A stretch of DNA of 5,372 nt from the NCBI GenBank assembly GCA_937896105.1, contig CALBKR010000311.1, positions 1 through 5,372 on the forward strand, given 5' to 3'. The stretch's first letter is position 1; every line of letters starts with the position of its first letter. The notes beneath the pieces were generated by a model. It had not been told where the DNA came from, searched no databases, and was given only the letters and a program-made list of their open reading frames with translations. The position numbers and the translations under genes were made by a program. Positions 1-5,372 of the stretch are shown one piece after another. This DNA comes from an uncultured Bacteroidales bacterium (GTDB lineage: Bacteria; Bacteroidota; Bacteroidia; Bacteroidales; Bacteroidaceae).

Positions 1-231
1 CTCCCCGCCCCCACCCTCCACCCCCAGCAAATCCTCTATTCACCTCAAGCACTCCCTGTTCCTCCCTCGCCCCTGACAACCTTCAATCCTCTTCTATCTG
101 AGTCTCTTCCCCTAACCTGGATGTCACCAGTCAATGCCAATGAACAAAATCATAGTAAAGGGGGTGTTATTAGACTCCACACATATTTTACGAGTAGACT
201 TGGGAATTCTTGTTTCTCTATTTCCTTTCAG

Positions 232-555
232 GCACCCTTTGTGTATCGGAAAAGGGCAGGGCAGGTGATTTCAAGATTCCATCGGCAAAACGAGACCCTT
301 ATGGCAAATCATCTCCAGCTGGGCACTACTGTCATGCGACGTCTCAGCCAGAAAAGAAACGCTGAACTCTTCCTCAGGCACAAACAAAGTCACCAAAAGA
401 AGCCAGGACAGACAGTGGGTAAAAGGAGCACATCAACAACCGGAAAAGCGCTGTCTCAACCTCATGACACAAGGCTAGAGGAAGACCCAACATCCTTGTG
501 GACCAAACGCACTCTGGAAAATCAATCTACAGTAAAGAAGACAAGCAAGCTGTGA
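232..555 (+). other. Candidate eukaryotic terminal exon (speculative)
   Basis: A polypyrimidine tract ending in CAG at 229-231 is followed directly by an open frame of 107 codons closed by TGA at 553-555. The predicted peptide is basic and hydrophilic, rich in Lys, Arg, Gln, Ser and Thr (begins APFVYRKRAG, ends VKKTSKL), and has no domain I recognise. The same frame is open upstream to an ATG at 121, so the frame alone does not prove an exon. No polyadenylation signal was seen before the block ends near 830. It may equally be a chance open frame in intron or intergenic DNA, or an old retroelement remnant. Basis: motif seen in sequence; exon status is inference. Confidence 0.2.
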
Positions 556-1170
556 AGTTGCAACAAGAGGCAATGCACACGGCCAGCGCAGCCTAGACCT
601 ACAAGCTAGACCTGAGAGTTCTAGCCTAGGAGACATGGCCCAGACGTTGCATGGGGAGGCAGTGCACACGGCCCGACCACTCCGAAGAGAACACGCACCA
701 GCCAACGACAACCCTTTGGAGACAGCAGTGACGGTCATCCCCGTGGGCCGTGTCTGGACTGCTGACAGCCTTCCCTGGGCAGCCCACGAAAGACCAGATC
801 CCCAGCATGTCCACAAAAGAGGGCTCCCGGCAGGACCCTCCAGGGTCAGGATGGCAGACATCTTACCAGCGGCCTGGTTCGCGGCGATCTGAGCAGTGGA
901 GCCGGCCCTGGCGATGATGTCGCTGTTCAGCTCGATCTCCTTCTCAAGATTAACGAGCATATTGTCAAATACCTCGGTGACGCTCTTGCCGAACCAATCG
1001 GCGAAGGCCGGGGTCGTATACATGGCGAAGCACTGGGCATAGCCCCCCAGCTCCCCCGCCCGGGTCAGGTCCACATGGCGGTGATTGCTTCGCAGGGATG
1101 TATAGACCTCCGCCCGCTCGCTCAGAGCCAGGGCGGTGTCACAGTGCAGGTCAAAAACAGGCAGTCTCAT
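475..1170 (-). CDS. Membrane dipeptidase (peptidase M19), N-terminal fragment run on into foreign sequence
   Basis: M19 enzymes are zinc metallopeptidases with a TIM-barrel fold related to renal dipeptidase, and they hydrolyse dipeptides. Only residues 1-115 (1170 down to about 826) look genuine. They include DLHCDT (residues 7-12), whose His9 and Asp11 match the HxD zinc ligands, and ILTLEGPAG (107-115), whose Glu111 matches the zinc-bridging glutamate. Family members are usually over 300 residues, so about two thirds, including the later His ligands, is missing. The open frame continues by chance to a stop at 475-477 through host-like DNA. The start is well supported: GGAGG lies at 1185-1181, 10 nt upstream, and the ATG overlaps the yraN stop as ATGA, implying translational coupling. 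I see no signal peptide, so a cytoplasmic enzyme is likely. The fragment would not be active as it stands. Confidence 0.8.
   Translation of the reverse strand: MRLPVFDLHCDTALALSERAEVYTSLRSNHRHVDLTRAGELGGYAQCFAMYTTPAFADWFGKSVTEVFDNMLVNLEKEIELNSDIIARAGSTAQIAANQAAGKMSAILTLEGPAGSPLLWTCWGSGLSWAAQGRLSAVQTRPTGMTVTAVSKGLSLAGACSLRSGRAVCTASPCNVWAMSPRLELSGLACRSRLRWPCALPLVATSQLACLLYCRLIFQSAFGPQGCWVFL
593..618 (+). repeat. 13-bp imperfect tandem repeat
   Basis: CTAGACCTACAAG (593-605) is followed immediately by CTAGACCTGAGAG (606-618), with the first eight bases identical. A third partial echo, CTAGCCTAGG, follows at 621-630. Nearby, GCACACGGCC occurs at both 575-584 and 664-673. These short local duplications sit only in the putative host block and suggest minor replication slippage with no obvious function. 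Confidence 0.45.
826..830. other. Probable chimeric junction: host-like DNA / bacterial dipeptidase gene
   Basis: Reading the minus strand, the dipeptidase frame follows its family through ILTLEGPAG (last Gly codon 828-826). It then changes abruptly to a Trp/Ser/Cys-rich translation (SPLLWTCWGSG...) unlike M19 enzymes, which normally continue through an alpha/beta barrel. CpG density and base composition change at about the same place. The exact base cannot be fixed by eye; 823-835 is a fair range. Confidence 0.65.
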
Positions 1171-1532
1171 TGGAACGCATCCTCCATATGAATGATCTCC
1201 GGCTTCGGCGTGTCCATGCCATAGGGGGCATAGATCTCGATGACATCGAACCGGGGCTGCAAATTCGTCTCGTTCCGGCTCAGGTACATGGACGCAGTCA
1301 TGCGGATGCGGTCCTGCTTCCGCCGGTCCACATACTCCATGGCGTTGGCAAAGCGGGCACTTTTGCGCAGCTTCACCTCCACGAAGGCCAGATATTTCTT
1401 ATTCTTCACGATCAGGTCGATCTCCCCAAACCGGCAGGAATACCGGCAGGCCACGACCTCGTACCGCTTTTTTCGCAGGTATTCGGCAGCCAGGGCCTCG
1501 CCCCAGCCGCCCAGGAGATCACTTCTCCCCAT
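1167..1532 (-). CDS. yraN: YraN/UPF0102 family nuclease-fold protein
   Basis: This 121-residue protein is complete and has the usual length for UPF0102. The N-terminal helix carries GEALAAEYL (residues 11-19). RFGEIDLIVKN (35-45) and LAFVEVKLR (48-56) form the GEIDLI and EVK elements of a PD-(D/E)xK nuclease-like fold, with Glu38, Asp40, Glu53 and Lys55 as candidate active-site residues. The family resembles Holliday-junction resolvase-type nucleases in sequence, but its cellular role is not settled. The start codon lies inside the end of rnhB (14-nt overlap, different frame), and the stop overlaps the dipeptidase start by 4 nt. There is no strong ribosome binding site before the ATG, in line with coupling to rnhB. 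An rnhB-yraN pair is common in bacteria, so this order supports the block B assignment. The C-terminal part after about residue 95 is more variable in the family. Confidence 0.9.
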   Translation of the reverse strand: MGRSDLLGGWGEALAAEYLRKKRYEVVACRYSCRFGEIDLIVKNKKYLAFVEVKLRKSARFANAMEYVDRRKQDRIRMTASMYLSRNETNLQPRFDVIEIYAPYGMDTPKPEIIHMEDAFQ

Positions 1533-1962
1533 AAAACTTCTTCAGGAAGGTCCGGCGGTGGGCGTCACACATTCCGTGTTCGGTCAGGGCAGCATAATGG
1601 GCCTTGGTGCCGTAGCCCTTGTGGATTTCAAAGCCGTACTGGGGGTATTTTTCTGCCAGCTCCTCCATGTAGATGTCACGGGTGACCTTGGCCAGCACGG
1701 AGGCGGCGGCGATGTTGGCGCTGCGGCCGTCGCCCTTGATGACGGTCTGGCAGGGGATGCCGAAGTCGGTCTCCCGATTGCCGTCGATGAGGGCAAAGTC
1801 GGCCTTGCCATCGAGCTGGGCAATGGCCCGCTTCATGGCAAGGAAGGTGGCCTGGAGAATGTTGATCTCGTCGATCTCCGCCTCCGTTGCGAAGGCGATG
1901 CCGTAGGCCACGGCCTTCTCCTTGATGATAGGGAACAGCTCCCGGCGCTTCTTGTCGGAGAG
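1519..1962 (-). CDS. rnhB: Ribonuclease HII, C-terminal part (5' end missing)
   Basis: RNase HII cuts the RNA strand of RNA-DNA hybrids and starts removal of ribonucleotides misincorporated in DNA. About 147 residues are present, from LSDKKR to the C-terminal FYGEK. Visible motifs are DEINILQATFLAM, ALIDGNR (Asp codon 1785-1783), IKGDGRS (Asp codon 1731-1729), ASVLAKVTRD and YGFEIHKGYGT. The two Asp residues are 18 apart, as Asp108 and Asp126 are in the E. coli enzyme. From the LSDKKR leucine to the first Asp is 60 residues, also as in E. coli. By that alignment about 48 N-terminal residues are missing, including the catalytic Asp-Glu pair of DEAGRGP, so this piece would be inactive. Instead the frame continues upstream into aroB. 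The stop overlaps the start of yraN, the usual downstream partner. Confidence 0.9.
   Translation of the reverse strand, partial: LSDKKRRELFPIIKEKAVAYGIAFATEAEIDEINILQATFLAMKRAIAQLDGKADFALIDGNRETDFGIPCQTVIKGDGRSANIAAASVLAKVTRDIYMEELAEKYPQYGFEIHKGYGTKAHYAALTEHGMCDAHRRTFLKKFYGEK
1945..1962 (-). other. Probable chimeric junction: aroB / rnhB through shared LSDKKR codons
   Basis: The minus strand reads CTCTCCGACAAGAAGCGC, encoding LSDKKR. AroB proteins typically have LLSDKKR just before their C-terminal end, and RNase HII proteins have KLS(E/D)K(K/R)R near residue 50. The same codons therefore serve both genes, and the reading frame passes through unbroken. Upstream on the minus strand the gene is AroB-like with Bacteroidales-type neighbours; downstream it is RNase HII with Firmicutes-type neighbours and higher GC. 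A join of two genomes through an 18-base shared word is the simplest explanation. Confidence 0.8.
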
Positions 1963-2886
1963 CAACGCATCATAAATCTCAGCCGCACTGTAAGGGCAAC
2001 TGATATCAAAGCCATACTGCACCAGGAGTGCCGAAAGTTCATCGGCAACATCGCAAAGAGCGCATAATGGTGCAACCTTTGCAGCGATGACCATACCCTT
2101 TGCCACCGCGGAACCGTGGGATATACCGAAATTACTCAGTTTCTCTATGGCGTGCCCGAAGGTATGCCCGAAATTGAGCAGACCGCGTATGCCATTGTCA
2201 AACTCATCCTGCTGCACCACATCGCGCTTTATCTCCACACATCGCGCAACAACCCTCTCGCGGTCAAAGGGGATAGTGTGCAACTTTTCATAGAGTTCCG
2301 CATCGAGTATCATTCCATATTTGATAACCTCGGCACAGCCGTCGCGGTATATCTCTTTAGGGAGCGTATCCATAAGCGCCGTGTCGCAGCACACCAACGA
2401 CGGCTGGTAGAAGCTGCCTACAAGATTCTTTCCTGCAGGGATGTCGATGGCAGTCTTTCCACCCACCGAGCTGTCAACAGCTGCAAGCAGGGTTGTAGGC
2501 ACCTGCACATATTTCACACCACGCAGATAGAGCGAAGCGGAGAGGCCGCCGAGGTCACCCACCACGCCGCCGCCGAAGGCAATGACGGCATCACTGCGAG
2601 TTAGCTGCTCCGATGCCATAAAATCGAGGAAGGCAAGCAGGTTGGCTGCATTTTTCGATGCCTCACCGGCAGGGATGACGAACTTGCATACATCGTAGCC
2701 CGACGCGGCAAGACAGTCCTCGATGGCATTGCCGTACAAGGCATCGACATTGCTGTCGGTGAGCAGTGCCAGACGGCACTTGCCGAGCAACGGGGCTATG
2801 AAGCCGCCGATAGCCGGAAGAATGCCGGCACCGATGTGGATGTCGTACTCCTTTGTTGCCTTAACGTGTATTGTATTATATTGCAT
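1945..2886 (-). CDS. aroB: 3-Dehydroquinate synthase, lacking its C-terminal end
   Basis: AroB converts DAHP to 3-dehydroquinate, the second step of the shikimate pathway, using NAD+ and a divalent metal in the cytoplasm. About 314 residues are present. Counting from the ATG at 2886, FGGGVVGDLGG (104-114) is the NAD-binding glycine loop and PTTLLAAVDSSVGGKTA (130-146) is the nucleotide/substrate segment. Glu186 in CAEVIKYG, His241 in NFGHTFGHAIE and His257 in ISHG match the metal ligands, with the 16-residue His spacing of the Aspergillus enzyme. Family length is about 350, so roughly 35-40 C-terminal residues are missing and the frame instead runs into rnhB. An in-frame GTG at 2892 overlaps the tyrA stop; I prefer ATG 2886, 5 nt after that stop. 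No Shine-Dalgarno is visible, as is usual in Bacteroidales. It is the last visible gene of the aroF-tyrA-aroB operon. Confidence 0.92.
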
Positions 2887-2891
2887 AGTCA

Positions 2892-3722
2892 CTATTTTTC
2901 ACTCTCCTCCTTCGCTATGCGCCCGTCGCGCAACAGCGTGCGGAGCCTTTCTGTATCCTCGTTTGCCATAGCATCGCGATACTCGTTGAGCGATGTTATA
3001 AGCTGGTCGAGCTCGGTGAGCAAATGTTCCTTGTTATCGATGAAAAGTTCGGTCCACATATCCTCGTTAAGACGCGACACACGGGTAAAATCACGGAAAC
3101 TGCCTGCGCTGTAGCCTCTGTGGTACTTTGCCGACGGGCTCTTGATAAAGGCATTTGACACCACGTGGCACATCTGTGAGGTGTAGGCTATCATACGGTC
3201 GTGGAAATCGGCCGTTGTCACCACGAATTTCTTGAAGCCGAGCGGCTGCAACACCTGCTTTACCCTGTCGAGCAGGAGAATATCATCGTGCACAGGCGGC
3301 ACAATGATGAACGATGCTCCACTGAAAAGTGTAGCCTTGGAGTATTTGTAACCCGAATATTGCAGGCCGGCCATAGGGTGACCGCCCACGAATGTAAAAC
3401 CATAGCGGGCAGCAAGGGCAAAGCCAAGTTCACATACCTTGCGCTTAGTTCCGCAGAAATCAACGACAAGTGTCCTTGCCGGGATTGATGCTGCATTATC
3501 GCGTAGATAGCCGGCTACAGCACCGGGGGTGGCGGTGAGCAGCAGAAGGTCGCAACAGCCGATAGCCTCAGCATCGAGCAAACCGTCGACAACGCCCTCA
3601 AGCTGTGCATAGCCCACAATAGGCCTGTTTATATCACAAGCCAACACGGTATAGCCGGCAGCCTTGAAGGCCTTGGCTGCCGAGCCGCCTATGAGTCCCA
3701 AGCCGACAACACCGACAACCAT
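2892..3722 (-). CDS. tyrA: Prephenate dehydrogenase
   Basis: TyrA oxidatively decarboxylates prephenate to 4-hydroxyphenylpyruvate, the precursor of tyrosine. I start it at ATG 3722 (276 residues), 6 nt after the aroF stop; an in-frame TTG at 3728 touches that stop and adds two residues. Counting from ATG, GLGLIGGS (7-14) is the Rossmann dinucleotide loop, and Asp30 in ACDIN, at the end of the second strand, suggests NAD+ over NADP+. DFCGTK (88-93) and GGHPMAG (113-119) follow, with His115 matching the catalytic histidine. The helical C-terminal domain carries AYTSQMCHVVSNAF and SFRDFTRVS...MW, typical of the substrate-binding dimer domain. Length fits the short form without a fused ACT or chorismate mutase domain. 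Arogenate dehydrogenase activity is possible and cannot be excluded by eye. It is complete and undamaged, in tight operon with aroF and aroB. Confidence 0.92.
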   Translation of the reverse strand: MVVGVVGLGLIGGSAAKAFKAAGYTVLACDINRPIVGYAQLEGVVDGLLDAEAIGCCDLLLLTATPGAVAGYLRDNAASIPARTLVVDFCGTKRKVCELGFALAARYGFTFVGGHPMAGLQYSGYKYSKATLFSGASFIIVPPVHDDILLLDRVKQVLQPLGFKKFVVTTADFHDRMIAYTSQMCHVVSNAFIKSPSAKYHRGYSAGSFRDFTRVSRLNEDMWTELFIDNKEHLLTELDQLITSLNEYRDAMANEDTERLRTLLRDGRIAKEESEK

Positions 3723-3728
3723 AGGCAA

Positions 3729-4742
3729 TTAATGCATTATGCTGCGTATCTCGCGTACGCGCTGTGCAACCTCATCGAACTGTTCGGGAGTGAGCGACTG
3801 TGCTCCGTCGCAAAGTGCGCACACAGGGTCGTTGTGAACCTCTATGATGAGACCGTCGGCACCGGCGGCTGTTGCAGCACAGGCCATCGGGCGCACAAGT
3901 CGCGACACGCCTGTTGCGTGGCTCGGGTCGACAACGATGGGAAGATGTGTCAGTCCCTTGAGAACAGGAACGGCTGCAAGGTCGAGCACATTGCGGGTGT
4001 AGCTGTCATAGCTGCGGATACCGCGCTCGCACAGGATAACCTGTTCGTTACCCTCGGACATTATATACTCGGCACTCATAAGCAACTCCTTGAGCGTTGC
4101 TGAAAGGCCACGCTTCAGCAGAATAGGCTTATTGCTGCGGCCAAGTTCCTTGAGCAGCTCGAAGTTCTGCATATTACGGGCACCAACCTGAATGATATCG
4201 ACATCGGCAAAGAGGTCAAGATGCGAGGCACTCATAATCTCTGTAACGATAGGCAAGCCTGTTGCCTCGCGTGCCTTGAGAAGCAACTGCAATCCCTCGG
4301 CGCGCAAGCCCTGAAAATCATAGGGCGATGTGCGTGGCTTGAAGGCACCGCCACGAAGGATGTTGGCACCAGACGCCTTAACAGCGTGTGCAACAGCCAA
4401 TATCTGCTCCTCGCTCTCAACCGAGCAGGGGCCTGCCATAATAGCGAAATTACCGCCACCAATTTTCACCAGATTCTCACCGCAACCAACCGTCACCACT
4501 GTATCATCGGGGTGGAAACTGCGGTTCGCACTCTTGAAGGGGTCGGTGATGCGTGTCACACGGTCAATTATCTCAAGACCAGCAAGCAGGTCGATATCTA
4601 TCTTACGGGTATCACCAATGAGGCCGATGACTGTCTGCATCTCACCCTCGGAAACGTGAACCCTCACGTTCTGCGACTCAAGCCAGTGGATAAGATTATC
4701 GCGTTGCGCCTTTGTCACACCATTTTTAAGTACTGCTATCAT
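3729..4742 (-). CDS. aroF: 3-Deoxy-7-phosphoheptulonate (DAHP) synthase, type I-beta with N-terminal regulatory domain
   Basis: The enzyme condenses phosphoenolpyruvate with erythrose 4-phosphate, the first step of the shikimate pathway. The 337-residue protein matches the Thermotoga maritima enzyme in length and layout. Residues 1 to about 70 form a ferredoxin-like regulatory domain, which in T. maritima mediates tyrosine feedback inhibition. The barrel follows with GPCSVES (104-110), [17 protein letters not shown] (129-145), [10 protein letters not shown] (185-194), KRG (210-212), CERGIRSYD (238-246), VVDPSHATG (270-278) and IIEVHNDP (299-306). Cys106, His275, Glu301 and Asp312 line up with the metal ligands Cys102, His272, Glu298 and Asp309 of T. 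maritima. No chorismate mutase domain is fused at the C-terminus. Tyrosine control is plausible, given tyrA next door, but is inferred. The ATG at 4742 is the first gene start after the 220-bp intergenic region. Confidence 0.95.
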   Translation of the reverse strand: MIAVLKNGVTKAQRDNLIHWLESQNVRVHVSEGEMQTVIGLIGDTRKIDIDLLAGLEIIDRVTRITDPFKSANRSFHPDDTVVTVGCGENLVKIGGGNFAIMAGPCSVESEEQILAVAHAVKASGANILRGGAFKPRTSPYDFQGLRAEGLQLLLKAREATGLPIVTEIMSASHLDLFADVDIIQVGARNMQNFELLKELGRSNKPILLKRGLSATLKELLMSAEYIMSEGNEQVILCERGIRSYDSYTRNVLDLAAVPVLKGLTHLPIVVDPSHATGVSRLVRPMACAATAAGADGLIIEVHNDPVCALCDGAQSLTPEQFDEVAQRVREIRSIMH

Positions 4743-4786
4743 AGTTGTTATAGTTTATTTTCGTTATTTATAATGTATGTGAAATG

Positions 4787-4794
4787 CAAAAATA
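4787..4794 (-). promoter_or_regulatory. Possible Bacteroidetes-type -7 promoter box for the aroF operon
   Basis: The minus strand reads TATTTTTG, matching the Bacteroides TAnnTTTG -7 consensus, 44 nt before the aroF ATG. This would give an untranslated leader of roughly 35-40 nt. I could not find a convincing TTTG -33 element at normal spacing, and the region is so AT-rich that a chance match is possible. Confidence 0.4.
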
Positions 4795-4874
4795 CAAATA
4801 AACTTTAATTTTCCTATGTTTTTAACGAAAATGCAACAAAAGACAATTATTTTTTGTCATTTTTTAATAAAAAC

Positions 4875-4888
4875 CACTGTTTTCAGTG
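4875..4888 (-). terminator. Weak small hairpin, possible backup terminator
   Basis: On the minus strand CACTG-AAAA-CAGTG is followed by GTTTTTATT. The stem is only 5 bp and the outer bases do not pair. It lies about 25 nt beyond the main terminator in the same direction, so it could catch read-through, or be a chance palindrome in AT-rich DNA. Confidence 0.2.
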
Positions 4889-4892
4889 TGTT

Positions 4893-4938
4893 TTTGTAAT
4901 AAAAAATAAAAAGCGAGGCACCCGTTTGGGTGCCTCGC
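4893..4938 (-). terminator. Rho-independent terminator of the oxidoreductase gene
   Basis: Positions 4913-4923 (GCGAGGCACCC) and 4928-4938 (GGGTGCCTCGC) form a perfect 11-bp GC-rich stem with a 4-base loop. On the minus strand the stem is followed at once by a T-rich run (TTTTTATTTTTTATT, about 4912-4893 with neighbours). It begins 24 nt after the stop of the upstream minus-strand gene and should insulate the aroF operon from it. Confidence 0.92.
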
Positions 4939-4941
4939 GAG

Positions 4942-4960
4942 TTATCGGACAAACCGATAA
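4942..4960 (-). other. Second hairpin between stop codon and terminator
   Basis: TTATCGG (4942-4948) and CCGATAA (4954-4960) form a perfect 7-bp inverted repeat around a 5-base loop. It starts two bases after the TAA stop and lies three bases from the main terminator stem. No T-run follows it directly. It may stabilise the 3' end of the mRNA against exonucleases, or be part of a bipartite terminator. Confidence 0.6.
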
Positions 4961-4962
4961 TA

Positions 4963-5372
4963 TTACTTCTTCATAGCCTTCTTGACAGCCTTTGCAATTG
5001 CCTTGTCGGCAGATGCCTTGGCAGCGTCGAGCTTCTTCTGAGCCTTAGCCTCGGCCTTTGCATCGCCGGCAGCCTTGGCAGCCTTTACTGCATCGTAGAG
5101 AGCCCAAAGGTTCTTCTTTGCAGTTACCTCCTTCTGTGCAGCGCTGTAAGCCTCGGCGTATGCCTCGGTAGCAGCCTCATCTGCTGCAGGAGCATAAGCG
5201 TGCTTGTAACCCTCAACCTCGTTCCAGTGGCCACGAGTAAAGTCGGGGAATGTAACGGCAGCACAGTTGTTGTCCATTGACAATGTTCCGAGCTCTGCCA
5301 AGCAACACCACTCAGCCAAGTCATATACGTCCATATCAAGAGGCAGACCGTTCTGCAAGCAGTAAACAAGAC
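4963..5372 (-). CDS. Gfo/Idh/MocA family oxidoreductase (GH109-like), C-terminal part with Ala/Lys-rich tail
   Basis: The frame is open to the right edge of the window, so the 5' end is outside. The internal TTG at 5358 is not a believable start. The first visible residues, [21 protein letters not shown], followed by LSMDNN and [11 protein letters not shown], resemble the C-terminal segment of the NAD-dependent Gfo/Idh/MocA proteins that include GH109 alpha-N-acetylgalactosaminidases, as I recall the family. The Rossmann domain and catalytic residues are not in view, so GH109 activity cannot be claimed. After about codon 5190 the protein continues for 75 residues, of which 28 are Ala and 16 Lys, ending in VKKAMKK. 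After the first residue this tail has no proline and only one glycine, so a long helix or coiled coil is likely. The gene ends at TAA 4965-4963 and is followed by two hairpins. Confidence 0.75.
   Translation of the reverse strand, partial: LVYCLQNGLPLDMDVYDLAEWCCLAELGTLSMDNNCAAVTFPDFTRGHWNEVEGYKHAYAPAADEAATEAYAEAYSAAQKEVTAKKNLWALYDAVKAAKAAGDAKAEAKAQKKLDAAKASADKAIAKAVKKAMKK

Larger units (their letters stand above)
1..830. other. Non-bacterial (probably vertebrate host) DNA segment
   Basis: I recognise no bacterial gene here on either strand. The first 120 bases are 75% pyrimidine on the plus strand (90 of 120 by hand count), a low-complexity bias common in animal non-coding DNA. CpG is sparse: 25 in 830 bases, whereas 961-1140 in the neighbouring bacterial block has 16 in 180 bases. 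A TTTCTCTATTTCCTTTCAG stretch (213-231) resembles a vertebrate 3' splice site. I saw no AATAAA signal and no interspersed repeat family I could name. Open frames occur (plus 121-555; minus 475-825 continuing the dipeptidase frame), but their translations match nothing I know. Host DNA joined to bacterial DNA is an inference from composition and from the broken dipeptidase; the species cannot be told from the sequence alone. Confidence 0.6.
4743..4962. other. AT-rich intergenic region between the oxidoreductase and aroF
   Basis: These 220 bases hold no gene. The right part (4893-4960) carries the two termination hairpins of the upstream gene, and the left part carries the candidate -7 box. The middle is rich in A and T runs, as is usual for Bacteroidales intergenic DNA. 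I found no attenuator-like leader peptide, riboswitch or T-box fold ahead of aroF. Confidence 0.7.

Noticed and set aside
593..673. CRISPR-like array
   Set aside because: The repeats are only 8-13 bases, occur two or three times, and have no regular spacers.
1..830. Bacterial accessory or phage island at the left end
   Set aside because: No bacterial-style genes, ribosome sites or codon pattern were seen, CpG is depleted and a splice-acceptor-like tract is present.
635..892. Plus-strand 85-codon frame across the host/dipeptidase edge
   Set aside because: It crosses the junction and overlaps the real dipeptidase start region on the other strand; no recognisable product.
1240..2067. 275-codon plus-strand open frame
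   Set aside because: It lies antisense to yraN, rnhB and aroB, spans the chimeric junction, and its translation resembles no known protein; GC-rich coding DNA often leaves such frames open.
2116..2604. 162-codon plus-strand open frame opposite aroB
   Set aside because: It is a shadow of the well-supported aroB frame and has no family resemblance.
1519..2892. A genuine bifunctional AroB-RNase HII protein
   Set aside because: Both halves lack essential parts, the two functions are unrelated, and composition and neighbourhood change at the junction, where a shared 18-base word offers a simple artefact route.
4221..4808. 195-codon plus-strand open frame opposite aroF
   Set aside because: It is antisense to a strongly conserved enzyme, Cys/His/Asn-rich without any domain, and runs into the AT-rich promoter region.
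4743..4962. Riboswitch, T-box or leader-peptide attenuator before aroF
   Set aside because: The only strong hairpins lie next to the upstream gene's stop codon and read as its terminator; no short Tyr/Phe-rich leader frame or T-box motif was seen near aroF.

Overview
This window does not look like a continuous piece of one genome. The sequence suggests three unrelated blocks joined end to end, as expected of a misassembled or chimeric contig from a gut-type metagenome. All recognisable genes lie on the minus strand.

Block A (about 1-830) has no recognisable bacterial gene. It is pyrimidine-rich at the start and relatively poor in CpG (25 in 830 bases by hand count, against 16 in the 180 bases 961-1140). 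It holds a polypyrimidine tract plus CAG resembling a vertebrate splice acceptor, so host (animal) DNA is the best guess. Block B (about 826-1962) is GC-rich and Firmicutes/Clostridia-like. It carries the tail of rnhB (RNase HII), then yraN, then the head of an M19 membrane dipeptidase, with overlapping ends (14 nt and 4 nt) typical of an operon. Block C (about 1945-5372) is Bacteroidales-like. It carries a three-gene aromatic amino-acid operon, aroF (DAHP synthase) - tyrA (prephenate dehydrogenase) - aroB (3-dehydroquinate synthase), with gaps of 6 and 5 nt. Upstream is an AT-rich intergenic region with a Bacteroides-type -7 box and a strong terminator, and then the C-terminal end of a Gfo/Idh/MocA oxidoreductase (GH109-like) running off the right edge.

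The most informative spot is 1945-1962. Here aroB runs in frame into rnhB through 18 bases encoding LSDKKR, a motif that both protein families have at this place. The resulting 457-codon frame looks like an AroB-RNase HII fusion, but AroB lacks its C-terminal end and RNase HII lacks its catalytic Asp-Glu pair. Composition and gene neighbourhood also change at that point. A join through a short shared sequence explains this better than a real fusion. A second join lies near 826-830, where the dipeptidase frame loses all family resemblance just after its EGPAG motif.

In block C, AroF and AroB catalyse the first two steps of the shikimate pathway, and TyrA diverts prephenate to tyrosine. In block B, RNase HII removes ribonucleotides from DNA, YraN is a nuclease-fold protein of unsettled role, and the dipeptidase would hydrolyse dipeptides. 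I found no CRISPR array, tRNA, rRNA, insertion sequence or new defence-type system. The most unusual apparently genuine protein feature is a 75-residue Ala/Lys-rich tail on the oxidoreductase.
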